The notes: generated from the letters alone by a model not told the origin. Shown: positions 15,725 through 24,637, counted from the stretch's first letter. The stretch: 40,357 bases of DNA from Oscillospiraceae bacterium (GCA_017429325.1 JAFRPC010000040.1:1-40357), one strand, 5' to 3'. Made by a program: numbers and translations.

Positions 15725-16954
15725 GTGAAGCATACAAGTATTGGAAAAACACTTTTCGCTGTTGCGCTAGCCACGCTTCTCTTCCTGACCGGCTGTATGC
15801 AGCGTGGCAACGTGGGCGAAAGTTCTCAAACGGAGCCTGAAAACCAGTCCGGAAGCGCTCCGACCAGTGATTCAATCAGCGAAACGACAACGGTGTGCGC
15901 AGAACCGGCGGAACAAACAGACTTCTCCATACCAACGGAATCAAGCGCTGCCCCAGAACCCCGAGAACGGGATTTTTCCACGCTTGAAAACACCATTCCC
16001 TTGCTGATCAGCGTCAAAGAAGACGATTTGATCCGTATGTATTACCTGACCTGGTCCCTGCGCGACGGAGCGCTGTCCGACGCAGAAGAATGGCTCGCCG
16101 TTTCGGATGACGGCTCTCTGCTTGTGGGCGCCCCTTTGTTCTGGAACGGCTCCGGTCGTGTCGTCACCCATACGGAACCTGTTGCCGCAGCGCCTGGAAT
16201 CGTGCCGGAAAAATTCGGAAGCTATGGTTTGCAGATGTTTGGTTCAACGTCTTATATGCATGATAGCGATGCAGATCAGTGGTATTTTCAGCATACCGCC
16301 GCAGACAGCACCGTATCACGGATCGAATGCCCGAAGCTGTCCGTCCCGGAAGCGTATGCCCAGCCAAAGCTTTTGTCGCTGGAACCTCATCTGGCGGATC
16401 TACAGGGGGACGAAATGACTCTGGTCTATATGGTCTATGACGGGGCCTCCATGGAGGGCGATCTGTATTATGTGACTTACAATATTCACGACGAGACTTC
16501 CGCTGTATGGGGCACGGCGCACGTACCACAAAAATATGCGGTAGATACCTACACGTTCTGGAATTTTTGCCGCGTTGGGAATTCCGTCTATATGGCTGCG
16601 TTTGACACAGTTCTCGTTCTCGACCTGGACACCGGCGCCCTTCACACGATGGAAATCCTTGATACATTTCGTGCAGACCATCCAGACTACGCCGCCTCTT
16701 TGGGAAAAGAAACGTGGGAGATCGAGATTTGCGGAAATTGGAATGGATTGCTTGTCGTCAATTACAGCTTTACCGATCAGGACGGAACCGACCACACTCT
16801 GTTTCTTGCCCTGGATGAATCTCATATTGCAGGAATCTTAGAGTATAAGTGGGGAGATATTTCTCTTTACGACTGCGACATGAACCTGTTCCATCACGAT
16901 GACAGTTTTGCCGGAAAAGTCGCGTTCAAAGGTCTCAACTTTCCTCATCAGTGA
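15725..16954 (+). CDS. Lipoprotein of unknown function
   Basis: The 409-residue protein starts at a GTG (15725) behind AGGAGGTG. It has a signal peptide ending in the lipobox LTGC (Cys24), then a Ser/Thr/Glu/Pro-rich linker to about residue 80. The rest is beta-rich with repeated short strands ('DEMTLVYMVYDGASMEGDLYYVTYN'), suggestive of a propeller-like sensor domain; I cannot name the family. It lies 37 nt after the amidase gene in the same direction and probably shares its transcript. Confidence 0.82.
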   Translation: MKHTSIGKTLFAVALATLLFLTGCMQRGNVGESSQTEPENQSGSAPTSDSISETTTVCAEPAEQTDFSIPTESSAAPEPRERDFSTLENTIPLLISVKEDDLIRMYYLTWSLRDGALSDAEEWLAVSDDGSLLVGAPLFWNGSGRVVTHTEPVAAAPGIVPEKFGSYGLQMFGSTSYMHDSDADQWYFQHTAADSTVSRIECPKLSVPEAYAQPKLLSLEPHLADLQGDEMTLVYMVYDGASMEGDLYYVTYNIHDETSAVWGTAHVPQKYAVDTYTFWNFCRVGNSVYMAAFDTVLVLDLDTGALHTMEILDTFRADHPDYAASLGKETWEIEICGNWNGLLVVNYSFTDQDGTDHTLFLALDESHIAGILEYKWGDISLYDCDMNLFHHDDSFAGKVAFKGLNFPHQ

Positions 16955-16983
16955 ACACTGACCGGAGGCGTTATTGTTCAAAA

Positions 16984-17019
16984 AAACGGTGCAGTTCCCG
17001 AGCAGGGGGCTGCACCGTT
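16984..17019 (-). terminator. Terminator for the 17050 gene
   Basis: AACGGTGCAG and CTGCACCGTT form a 10-bp stem (16985-16994 with 17010-17019). On the minus strand it is followed by a T6 run, just past the stop at 17050. Confidence 0.85.
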
Positions 17020-17049
17020 CTGATAAGGAAGCATCCTTGTTCGCCGCTT

Positions 17050-17901
17050 CTACGGCGTCGGGTCCGTGTCCTCCGGGGGCTCCGGCTGCGGGGCTTCGGG
17101 GGCGGGCTGCTCCTGCGGGGCTTCTGGGGCGGGCTGCTCGGCCTGCACCTGGGGGCGCAGGAGCTCCAGGGCTGCCGTGACGCACCAGAGGGCGACGCCC
17201 AGCAGGATCAGGACCTCGGAGAGGCCGGACTTCTGCCCCAGGAGGTAGTCCACCAGCGTCATGCAGGCAAAGACCCCGGCGGCCAGGCCGAAGAGGACGC
17301 CGCTGCGCCGATGACCGGCCTTCAGGGGGAAGCCCGTCAGCAGCATGGTCTCCATCATGCAGCAGACCCAGGCCAGCAGCGGCGGGGCGATGTGGATGAC
17401 CATGGGGTCATGGCTCCACTCCCGGAAGCGCAGCACCAGGGAGACGCCGGTAAACAGGGCCAGGAGCAGCCGGAACCAGAACAGCGCGGGGCCGCGCTTC
17501 ACGGCCAAGGCAGTCCAGAGCATTGCCAGAGCGGTGAGAAGGCCACCAAGGTATGTCCACCGCCAGGCCTTCTCCAGCAGAGCCGGAGCTTCCAGCAGGG
17601 GGAGAGCGCAGCCGCAGAACAGGAGCACAGTGGCGGCCAGCCGCAGGAAGAGCCAGACGGCGCCGCCCGAGAAGCAGTCCTCGGTCCCCGGCAGGCGGTT
17701 GAGCCGCAGGGAGGCGAGGGTCAGCATCAGAAAGACGGCAGCCGAGAGCAGGACCGTGACGGTGAGGGCCCTGCTGCCGGGAGGCAGCAGGCCGTTTTCG
17801 TCAAAGGCGGTCCGCAGGTGATTGATGCGCACCGCGGCCAGCAGCAGGGCTGAGCCCAGGGCCAGGGGGCGGAGGAGCTTTGCGGTCTGAGATTGTCCCA
17901 T
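17050..17901 (-). CDS. Polytopic membrane protein (hypothetical)
   Basis: The 283-residue protein has about eight membrane helices over residues 8-250. It ends in a proline-rich tail with two copies of QPAPEAPQ. The start at 17901 follows GGAGGG. No motif ties it to a transporter or enzyme family. It lies 58 nt downstream of the anchored beta-rich protein in the same direction, so the two may be one operon with a joint envelope role. Confidence 0.75.
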   Translation of the reverse strand: MGQSQTAKLLRPLALGSALLLAAVRINHLRTAFDENGLLPPGSRALTVTVLLSAAVFLMLTLASLRLNRLPGTEDCFSGGAVWLFLRLAATVLLFCGCALPLLEAPALLEKAWRWTYLGGLLTALAMLWTALAVKRGPALFWFRLLLALFTGVSLVLRFREWSHDPMVIHIAPPLLAWVCCMMETMLLTGFPLKAGHRRSGVLFGLAAGVFACMTLVDYLLGQKSGLSEVLILLGVALWCVTAALELLRPQVQAEQPAPEAPQEQPAPEAPQPEPPEDTDPTP

Positions 17902-17959
17902 GTCGATCCCTCCACGAAAAAGGTCGTTTTCCGTATTATAGCACCGGCAGGCGGGCCTG

Positions 17960-18685
17960 TCAATTCTCAATTGTCAACTCTGCCTCCGTCTGCGCTCCGG
18001 CGCAGATCTCAAACTGAAGCAGGGGCCGCTCCTTCCGGACCGCTGTGTAGACGCCCGCGGGCAGGCCCCGGAACTCCAGGACCCGGACCCAGCTCCGGCC
18101 CCGGTCCGGCTTTGCGCTGTCGGGAACGTAGAAATCCCGGCTCCAGCGCCTGCCATAGCGGTCATAAAGCTCCAGACTGTAGTAGCCGGGCTCCGGCAGC
18201 ACCACCGTCAGCGCCGCCGCGCCGGGGGTGAAGCGCTCGAAATGCAGCAGCTCCCCGTCGGTCCAGAGCTGCCCGCTCACCCGGTCCAGGGCAGCGTTTT
18301 CCAGCAGCCGGAAGCCGCCGAGCTCCTGTCCGTCCTGCCAAAGGGTGTAGAGGCCGGGAGCCAGCGGGCCCATTACCCCGTCCCCATCCCGGTCCACCTC
18401 CAGCTCCGCCAGGGGACAGCCCGCCTTGTCGCAGAGATAGGTCCGCCCCAGCAGGGGCAGCTCCCCCACCCGCAGGGCCACCATGAAGGGGCCCGCCGCG
18501 GTGCTCTCCGGGGCCAGGGCTTCCATTGCCTCGGGCTCCCGAACCGTCTCAAGGACCTGGACCGCCGCTGTCGTCTCGGTCCGGGCGGCCTCCGGCGGTC
18601 TGGCGTTTGCAAAGACCGTGGCAGACAGCACCAGAGCCCCGAGCAACGCCCCCGCCCAGGTCAAACGGGTGGAATAGCTGTTCAT
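17960..18685 (-). CDS. Anchored extracytoplasmic beta-rich protein
   Basis: The 241-residue protein has an N-terminal membrane anchor or signal (about residues 8-27). Two beta-sandwich stretches follow, each with a 'PLAPGLYTLWQDG' / 'GLPAGVYTAVRKERPLLQ' motif like the SpaA or Cna-B fold found in surface proteins. There is no LPXTG sorting signal. The start at 18685 follows AAAGGAG. It heads the two-gene minus-strand unit with the polytopic membrane protein. The fold assignment is inferred from these motifs only. Confidence 0.72.
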   Translation of the reverse strand: MNSYSTRLTWAGALLGALVLSATVFANARPPEAARTETTAAVQVLETVREPEAMEALAPESTAAGPFMVALRVGELPLLGRTYLCDKAGCPLAELEVDRDGDGVMGPLAPGLYTLWQDGQELGGFRLLENAALDRVSGQLWTDGELLHFERFTPGAAALTVVLPEPGYYSLELYDRYGRRWSRDFYVPDSAKPDRGRSWVRVLEFRGLPAGVYTAVRKERPLLQFEICAGAQTEAELTIEN

Positions 18686-18815
18686 ACGCCCGCTCCTTTC
18701 CCCGGAGGACGGCCCCATGCCGGACCCTCCGGGCTGCTTTTGTCTCATTATAGCCTCCCGGCGGGAAGGATGCTGTCGAGACAGGGCGGGCGGAGAAGAT
18801 TTTAGAGCTCTCCCG

Positions 18816-18844
18816 TTGCCAAGCGGCAGGTTTCGTGTTATAAT
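18816..18844 (+). promoter_or_regulatory. Sigma-A promoter for the luxE-luxC operon
   Basis: TTGCCA (18816-18821), a 17-base spacer and a perfect TATAAT (18839-18844) lie about 45 nt upstream of the luxE-like start codon. Confidence 0.8.
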
Positions 18845-18890
18845 GTCCCTGCTATGGAAATGTCCCTGATTTGGAGAGGAGGCGCGGCGC

Positions 18891-20018
18891 GTGAAGCATC
18901 GAAGAAAGCTGTTTCGATACCGGGACCCCTACGACCTGGCCGGGAGCGAGGCCCTGTTTCTGAAGGCGGTGCAGGAGAACTGCGCCTTCGCCTATGCCCA
19001 CTGCCCCGGCTACCGGGCCATTCTGGATGACGCGGGCTTTGCCCCGGAGCGGCTGCGGACTATGGAAGACCTGGCGGAGCTGCCCTTCCTGCCCACGGCT
19101 CTGTTCAAGCGGCGGCGGCTCTTCTCCCTGCCCCGGTGGCGGCTGCCCCTGGTCGTGACCTCCTCGGGCACCAGCGGCAGGGCCAGCGAGATCGGCTTTT
19201 CCGTGGGGGACCTGTGGGCGGGGCTGAAAATGGTCCTGCACATCTGCAGGCTGCGGAAGCTCCTCTCCCTCAGGCCCTGTCATTACGTGGTTTTCGGGTA
19301 TCAGCCCAACCGGCACAACCGCACCGGCGTCTCCCGCACGGCCTTCGGCGTCACCCTCTTCGCCCCGGCTCTCAGCCGGACCTACGCCCTGCGGTGGCAT
19401 GACGGCAAGTACGCGCTGGACCTGGAGGCGGTGCAGGCGGCCATCGTGAAACACAGCCGCTCCCGCTTTCCCCTGCGCTTCATGGGCTTCCCGGCCTACG
19501 CCTGGTTTTTGATGAAGCGGATGGACGAGCAGGGCGTCCGGGTGCAGCTCCCCAAGGGCTCGAAGCTCATGCTGGGGGGCGGCTGGAAGCAGTTCTACGC
19601 GGAGCAGGTGGACAAAAGCGAGTTCTACGCCCTGGCAAAGAAGGTCCTGGGGCTGGAGGACAAGGCAATCATCGAGTTTTACGGGGCTGTGGAGCACCCC
19701 ATCTTCTACAACGACTGCGAGCGGCATCACTTCCACGTCCCCATCTACAGCCGGGTCCTGATCCGGGACCCGGAGACCCTGCGGCCCGTGCCCAACGGGA
19801 CCCCGGGGCTGGTCGATCTGATCACTCCCATGGACGTGGGGACCCCGCTGCTGTCCGTCATGACCGACGATCTGGGCGTCCTCCACGACGCGGAGGAATG
19901 CGGCTGCGGGCTGAAGTCCCCCTGGCTGGAGATCCTGGGCCGGGTGGGCCTGCAGGACATCAAGACCTGCGCCGCCGGGGCCTCTGAGATTTTGAACAAG
20001 GTGGAGGTGACGCTGTGA
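18891..20018 (+). CDS. LuxE-like acyl-protein synthetase
   Basis: The 375-residue protein belongs to the LuxE family: it has the adenylate-forming 'LPLVVTSSGTSGRASEIGF' loop (about residues 84-104) and 'LMLGGGWKQFY'. A Cys (360), 16th from the C-terminus, matches the position of the acyl-accepting Cys near the C-terminus of Vibrio LuxE. LuxE activates a fatty acid as acyl-AMP and passes it through this Cys to LuxC. The GTG at 18891 follows GAGGAGG. Its stop overlaps the LuxC start (GTGA), so the pair is coupled. No luciferase genes are present, so the product aldehyde must serve another purpose. Confidence 0.85.
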   Translation: MKHRRKLFRYRDPYDLAGSEALFLKAVQENCAFAYAHCPGYRAILDDAGFAPERLRTMEDLAELPFLPTALFKRRRLFSLPRWRLPLVVTSSGTSGRASEIGFSVGDLWAGLKMVLHICRLRKLLSLRPCHYVVFGYQPNRHNRTGVSRTAFGVTLFAPALSRTYALRWHDGKYALDLEAVQAAIVKHSRSRFPLRFMGFPAYAWFLMKRMDEQGVRVQLPKGSKLMLGGGWKQFYAEQVDKSEFYALAKKVLGLEDKAIIEFYGAVEHPIFYNDCERHHFHVPIYSRVLIRDPETLRPVPNGTPGLVDLITPMDVGTPLLSVMTDDLGVLHDAEECGCGLKSPWLEILGRVGLQDIKTCAAGASEILNKVEVTL

Positions 20019-21307
20019 TCCTCGCAAACGGTATCCAATATGAGATCTCCATGCAGGACGAGCTTCTGCGCGGACTGGAGGCGCGGCTCAACGCCACCCT
20101 GGCGGGGCCGCCGCTGGAGACAGAGACCGTCGTGGCCGCCATCGACGCCCTGGGCCGCCGGGTGGAGGCCGGGGAATTTGACGCACAGATCGCCGCCCTG
20201 CAGCTCGACGGGACGGAGCAGTACAAGGAGCTGGCGGTCCGCCTGCTGCGGCGAGACCATCTGGAATTCAAGCTCCGCATGGAGCTGGGAGCGAACTTTC
20301 GCCGGGACTGCGTCACCGAGCCTCCCGCCGGTCTGCCGCCCCTGCGGGTCCTGGCCCGGCCTCTTGGGGTCCTGCTGCACATCGCCGCCGGGAACGCCGA
20401 CGGCCTGCCCGCCTTCTCCGTGGCGGAGGGCCTTGCGACGGGCAACATCAACATCCTCAAGCTGCCCCAGGCGGACAACGGCCTCTCCATGACCATCATC
20501 CGGGCGCTTCTGGAGATCGAGCCCAGGCTGGCGGACTTCCTCTACGTCTTCGACACCCCCTCCTCCGACGTGGCGGCCATTCAGCGGATGGCCGAGCTCT
20601 CCGACGGCATCGTGGTCTGGGGCGGCGAGGCGGCGGTGGCCGCGGTGCGGCGCTTCGCCCATCCGGGGACCCGGCTCATCGAGTGGGGCCACCGGCTCAG
20701 CTTCGCCTATCTGGCCGGGAAAAGGCCCGAGGCGGAGCTGGCAGAGCTGGCAAAGCACATCGTCGTCACCCGGCAGCTTCTGTGCTCCTCCTGCCAGGTC
20801 ATCTATCTGGACACGGCGCGGCAGGAGGACCTGGGGGCCTTCTGCGAGCGCTTCTGGCCTCTGCTGCAGGCGGCAGCCGAGGCCCACCGGCCCCGGACCC
20901 TCGGCGCGGCGGCGGAGCTGACGCTGCGGAGCTATACGGACCGTCTGGAAGCGATCTTGGACGGCGGGGCCGCAAAGCCCTGGACCTCGCCTCTCTGTTC
21001 CCTGCTTCCGAAGCAAGACAGCGAGCTGGAGCTCTCCCCCATGCTGGGCAAGGTGCTGGTGAAGCGCCTGCCCCGGGCGGAGCTGCTGCCTGCGCTGCGG
21101 CGGGCCAAGCCCTATCTCCAGACCGCCGGCCTGGGCTGCCCGCCGGAGGAGCGGGAGGCCCTGACGGAGCTGCTGGTCCGGGCGGGCGTCACCCGGATCA
21201 CCTATCCGGGCTCCATGTCCGAGAGCATCCCCGGGGAGGCCCACGACGGCTCCTATCCCTTGCAGCGCTATCTGCGAATGGTGGACGTGGAGCTGCGGGA
21301 AGCATGA
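20015..21307 (+). CDS. LuxC-like acyl reductase
   Basis: The 430-residue protein matches LuxC-type long-chain acyl reductases. A 'GVLLHIAAGNADGLPAFSVA' segment (about residues 122-142) binds NADPH-type cofactor, and 'TRQLLCSSCQVIYLD' holds candidate catalytic Cys257 (or Cys260). LuxC reduces the acyl group delivered by LuxE to a fatty aldehyde. Translation starts at a GTG sharing four bases with the luxE stop. The arrangement luxE-luxC, in that order and without luxAB or luxD, is unusual. The esterase three genes on could supply or remove acyl groups, but this is a guess. Confidence 0.85.
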   Translation: MILANGIQYEISMQDELLRGLEARLNATLAGPPLETETVVAAIDALGRRVEAGEFDAQIAALQLDGTEQYKELAVRLLRRDHLEFKLRMELGANFRRDCVTEPPAGLPPLRVLARPLGVLLHIAAGNADGLPAFSVAEGLATGNINILKLPQADNGLSMTIIRALLEIEPRLADFLYVFDTPSSDVAAIQRMAELSDGIVVWGGEAAVAAVRRFAHPGTRLIEWGHRLSFAYLAGKRPEAELAELAKHIVVTRQLLCSSCQVIYLDTARQEDLGAFCERFWPLLQAAAEAHRPRTLGAAAELTLRSYTDRLEAILDGGAAKPWTSPLCSLLPKQDSELELSPMLGKVLVKRLPRAELLPALRRAKPYLQTAGLGCPPEEREALTELLVRAGVTRITYPGSMSESIPGEAHDGSYPLQRYLRMVDVELREA

Positions 21308-21379
21308 GCTGGGAAGCCCGCAGTCCCGCGACCTGCCCGCCGTCAGTCCGGCACATCCGAAAGAAAGGGGGCCTCGCCC

Positions 21380-22048
21380 ATGAAGCCCTATGAATACTAC
21401 AACTATCCCAAAAAGAACAAACGCTTCTGGTGGCTGCCCCTGGCGCTGGTGCTGGCGCTGGTGGTCGTGACCTATATCGCCCGCTCCTGCGGCGCCGACG
21501 CGCCGGAGGAGACCTGGTCCACCGGCCCCTCCCAGGTCCAGCTCGGCCCCGTGGAGCAGGACTGGCACACGGTCCTGGTCGGCGGCAGGCTCTACAACGT
21601 GCTGGACCGGGAATACCAGGGGGACTATGAACTGCGGCGGGTGTATTTCGTCTATGAACCATGGACAGACAACATGGACGGCGAGATTTTGATCCCGGTG
21701 GACCGGGCCGCCGCCGTGCCGGAGGACTTTCCCCGACAGGCGGTGCTGGACCGGGCGGAATACGAGGCCTTCTGCCGGGCCTGGGGACTGACCCCGGCCT
21801 TCCCGGCCCACGCGGGGCGCTTTGCCCTGGTGGCCCGGGGGACGGAGGGCTCCGCCTTGCAGGAAATTCGGGTGGGCGGTCTCAGCGTCAGCGGGAGCAC
21901 CGCGACCCTGATGCTGCTGGAGCGCTTTGCTCCCGCGTCGGCGGACGCGGACGGCTTTGTCCTGGTCCTGCCCGTGCCGGAAAGCGTCACGGAGCTGAAG
22001 GTGGAGCCCCTCTACACCCAGGCGGAGATAGACGGCTTCAAACAATAA
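21380..22048 (+). CDS. Membrane-anchored hypothetical protein
   Basis: The 222-residue protein has a basic, Tyr-rich N-terminus ('KPYEYYNYPKKNKRF'), one membrane helix (about residues 16-34) and an extracytoplasmic domain with no motif I recognise. The start follows AAAGGGGG at good spacing. It sits 72 nt after luxC-like and 12 nt before the esterase, in the same direction, so it is probably in that operon. Confidence 0.78.
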   Translation: MKPYEYYNYPKKNKRFWWLPLALVLALVVVTYIARSCGADAPEETWSTGPSQVQLGPVEQDWHTVLVGGRLYNVLDREYQGDYELRRVYFVYEPWTDNMDGEILIPVDRAAAVPEDFPRQAVLDRAEYEAFCRAWGLTPAFPAHAGRFALVARGTEGSALQEIRVGGLSVSGSTATLMLLERFAPASADADGFVLVLPVPESVTELKVEPLYTQAEIDGFKQ

Positions 22049-22060
22049 GGAGGAACGACC

Positions 22061-22843
22061 ATGTGGATCCCGGAGACTGTTCACAAACTGTATCTGCCCT
22101 ATCCGGAGCGGGAGGACCGCCTGGTGCGGGTGCTGGTTCCCGCCCACGAGGCGGGTGAGACCTTTCCCGTCGTCTACATGACCGACGGGCAGAACCTTTT
22201 CGACGAGGAGAGCTCCGGCTTCGGCTGCTGGCATACGCCGGAGCTCCTTCGGGCGCTGCGGGCCGAAACAGGACGGAGCGCCGTGATCGTGGGCATTCAC
22301 AACGAGGACCCCTGGCGGCCCGGTGAGCTGACTCCTGCCTCCATCGGGCCTCTAACGGTGCCCGAGGAGCAGCGGAACGGCATGACACCCAGCGGCGAGG
22401 TCTTTGACGACTTCCTGGTCCACACGGTAATGCCCGCCGTGGAGGCCCGCTTCCCCGTGAAGCCGGGCCGGGAGAACCGCGCCTTCTGCGGCAGCTCCTG
22501 CGGCGGTATGATGGCCTTCTTCACCGCCCTCAGCCACCCCGAGCTCTACTGCGCGGCGGGCGTTTTCTCCCCGGCCTTCCTGCTTTTCAGGCCGGAGGAT
22601 CTGGCCCGGTGGATCCGGGAACACCGGAGCAAGGAGCCGCCCTTCCTCTATCTCTACACCGGGGCCGGGGAGGAGCTGGAGCAGCAGATCTGTGACAGCA
22701 CGCTTCTTGCCGCCGAGGTCCTGCGCCGGGTCTGGCCCCCCGAAGCCTTGCAGGAGCTGGTCCTGCCGGAGCAGCGCCACCACGAGACCGCCTGGGAGCC
22801 CCGCTTCCGGGACTTCCTGGCCCTGTTCCTGGCTCAGAAATAA
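22061..22843 (+). CDS. Esterase-D-type alpha/beta hydrolase
   Basis: The 260-residue protein fits the putative esterase family (PF00756 type): 'VVYMTDGQNLFDEESS' near residue 40, the nucleophile elbow GSSCG with Ser146, and a late 'RHHETAWEPRF' with the catalytic His. Residues around 210 (GAGEE) may hold the acidic member in place of Asp. Such enzymes cut acyl, feruloyl or formyl-glutathione esters or esters in siderophores; substrate is unknown. No signal peptide is visible, so it is probably cytoplasmic. It is the last gene of the plus-strand lux-like operon; its terminator has been split by the IS element. Confidence 0.85.
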   Translation: MWIPETVHKLYLPYPEREDRLVRVLVPAHEAGETFPVVYMTDGQNLFDEESSGFGCWHTPELLRALRAETGRSAVIVGIHNEDPWRPGELTPASIGPLTVPEEQRNGMTPSGEVFDDFLVHTVMPAVEARFPVKPGRENRAFCGSSCGGMMAFFTALSHPELYCAAGVFSPAFLLFRPEDLARWIREHRSKEPPFLYLYTGAGEELEQQICDSTLLAAEVLRRVWPPEALQELVLPEQRHHETAWEPRFRDFLALFLAQK

Positions 22844-22844
22844 A

Positions 22845-22866
22845 CGCATAGAAAAAACGCCGCGTC
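22845..22866 (+). terminator. Left arm of an IS-split bidirectional terminator
   Basis: This 22-base arm (A-run then CGCCGCGTC) is the reverse complement of 24638-24660 apart from one extra T. Joined, they would form a hairpin with flanking A- and T-runs between the convergent esterase and fruA genes. The IS lies in the loop. Confidence 0.75.
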
Positions 22867-22940
22867 TGACGAAGTGATATGCTCCCTCTATGAGAGACAG
22901 TGAAAAAAGAAAACACTGTCATCATAGGGGGAGCATTGTC

Positions 22941-23633
22941 ATGTCACGAAGAACAAAAGCAACTATTGAAGAAAAGATACGGGTAGTTATAGCTTGTATC
23001 GAAGGGAGGATCGGTTATTCGGAAGCGGCAAGAAAGATGTGCGTAGATATTGAAACAGTACGAGATTGGATTTCACGATATGAAGCCGAGGGAAGCCTTG
23101 GCCTCGTACCGAGTGAGAAAAACCGTTCTTATAGCGAAGACCTGAAAAGGCAGGCAGTGAATGAATACCTGGCTGGTAGCGTGAGCCTCCTGGAAGTCTG
23201 TAAAAGGTATAAAATACGCTCAAAAAAGATACTCCAAGATTGGATTAAGGTGTATAATAGCGGCAGAAACTTCAAACACAAAATGAGTGGAGGCAGCCGC
23301 ATGAAAAACACCAGGAATACGACCCAGGAAGAACGGGTCCAAATTGCAAAGGAATGTATCGAGAACGGAAGCAACTACGGAGAAATCGCCATCAAGTACC
23401 AGGTGAGCTACCAAAACGTCTATACGTGGGTCAAGAAGTATCGGGAGCTGGGCGAGGCTGGGCTGGAGGATCGCCGCGGCCAGCGGACGGCGCAGCAGGA
23501 ACCTCGGACCGAGGAAGAGCGGTTGCGGATTGAGAATGCCCAGCTAAAGCACGAACTGTATCTGGCAAGAATGGAGCGTGACCTGTTAAAAAAATTAGAG
23601 GAGATAGAGAGGAGAGAGGCCTATCGCAAGTAA
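22941..23633 (+). CDS. IS3-family transposase OrfA
   Basis: The 230-residue protein has two tandem helix-turn-helix segments: about residues 1-60 ('EKIRVVIACIEGRIGYSEAA') and about 125-185 ('ERVQIAKECIENGSNYGEIA', then 'IKYQVSYQNVYTWVKKYREL'). A leucine-zipper-like C-terminus follows ('RIENAQLKHELYLARMERDLLKKLE'). It binds the terminal inverted repeats. Being about twice the usual OrfA length, it resembles the IS150-like long OrfA with two DNA-binding modules. The ATG at 22941 follows GGGGGAG. Confidence 0.9.
   Translation: MSRRTKATIEEKIRVVIACIEGRIGYSEAARKMCVDIETVRDWISRYEAEGSLGLVPSEKNRSYSEDLKRQAVNEYLAGSVSLLEVCKRYKIRSKKILQDWIKVYNSGRNFKHKMSGGSRMKNTRNTTQEERVQIAKECIENGSNYGEIAIKYQVSYQNVYTWVKKYRELGEAGLEDRRGQRTAQQEPRTEEERLRIENAQLKHELYLARMERDLLKKLEEIERREAYRK
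23588..23594 (+). other. Slippery A7 for -1 frameshift (OrfAB)
   Basis: Seven A lie near the OrfA end, and the -1 frame is open from here into OrfB. This is the usual programmed frameshift by which IS3-family elements make the OrfAB transposase. Confidence 0.75.
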
Positions 23634-24508
23634 GACAGGCACACCTGTATGAGGCGGTCAAGGAATCTGACTATCCGGTAGAGCAGGCCTGCGCCATATT
23701 GCACATTTCCAGATCTGCCTATTACAAGTGGAACAGCGGAGAGTTGTCGCCTCGGCAGAAAGAGAACGAAGAGATTGCTGGCAAGCTGGAACAGATGCAC
23801 ATGGATGAGCCGGAGAAAGGCTACCGGCGGCTTCGGGACGATCTGGAGGTCTACCACGGGATTCCCGTCAATGACAAACGTGTGCTTCGCATCTGCCGGA
23901 AGCGCGGAATTAAATCCACGATTAAGTACGCCAACAATGGCTGTACACGTCAAGCCAAAAATCCGCAGTACATAGCCGAGAACCTTCTGAACCGTAACTT
24001 CCACGCTGAGAAGCCCAACGAGAAGTGGCTGACGGATGTGACAGAATTCAAGTGGTATGAAGGGATTGAAGTCCACAAGGTTTATCTCAGTGCCATCCTC
24101 GATCTGTATGACCGCCGGATTGTTGCCTATGTGATCCGGGACCGGAACGACAATCCGCTGGTCTTTGATACATTTGACCAAGCGGCAGCGGCCAATCCCG
24201 GTGCAACGCCCTTGTTTCACAGCGACAGAGGGTTCCAGTACACCAACCGTGTCTTCCACCAAAAGTTGGTGGATGCCGGGATGATCCAGAGCATGTCCCG
24301 GGTCGGCAAGTGTATTGACAACGGCCCAATGGAGGGCTTCTGGGGCATTCTCAAGCGGGAGCGCTACTACGGCAAACGATTCACAGACCGTGAAAGTCTG
24401 GTCAGGATGATTGAAAACTACATTGTTTTCTACAACCACCAGCGCTTGCAACGGAACCTCGGTGTTCTGACGCCGATGCAGAAGCACGAGCAATACAAAG
24501 CGGCATAA
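23595..24508 (+). CDS. IS3-family transposase OrfB (DDE catalytic part)
   Basis: The rve integrase domain carries the three acidic residues in 'EKWLTDVTEFKW', 'PLFHSDRGFQY' and 'NGPMEGFWGILKRE', with exactly 35 residues between the second Asp and the Glu (DD35E). The N-terminal 'HISRSAYYKW' segment is the usual HTH_21 start. The first ATG is at 23699, but the conserved frame extends further upstream, consistent with expression as the OrfAB fusion after frameshifting. Confidence 0.92.
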
Positions 24509-24510
24509 AA

Positions 24511-24560
24511 AACCGCAAATTTCGGTTGAAGGCCGAAGCATTCAACCGAAATCTGCGGTT
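24511..24560 (+). terminator. Hairpin at the end of the IS (possible terminator)
   Basis: Arms 24511-24530 and 24541-24560 pair over 20 positions with one mismatch/wobble; the loop is 10 bases. It directly follows the OrfB stop, but there is no T-run, so termination is uncertain. Confidence 0.5.
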
Positions 24561-24637
24561 GCCACAGCGCCGCTGCGCTGTGAACTTTTCGTTAATTATT
24601 TCACTGTCCTCTTGACGGGATGCGGTTCAGAAGTTCA

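Larger units (their letters stand above)
22867..24637 (+). mobile_element. IS3-family insertion sequence
   Basis: This roughly 1.77-kb element encodes the IS3-type OrfA and OrfB in overlapping frames. Its ends align position by position as imperfect inverted repeats of about 40 bases: both begin TGA, and the innermost nine bases (ACAGTGAAA) are identical. No clean target duplication is evident. A 3-base GAC direct repeat (22868-22870 and 24638-24640) is one candidate, but it would shift the left end. A 20-bp hairpin (24511-24530 with 24541-24560) and a second small palindrome (24563-24582) follow orfB. Both genes are intact, so it may still be mobile. Confidence 0.9.

Noticed and set aside
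18891..21307. A bioluminescence operon
   Set aside because: Only the acyl-activation and reduction enzymes are present; there is no luciferase subunit or flavin reductase anywhere in the window.
19745..22300. 851-codon minus-strand reading frame across luxE, luxC and the next genes
   Set aside because: It is a GC-driven shadow: no start signal, biased composition, and it lies opposite three recognisable plus-strand genes with ribosome sites.
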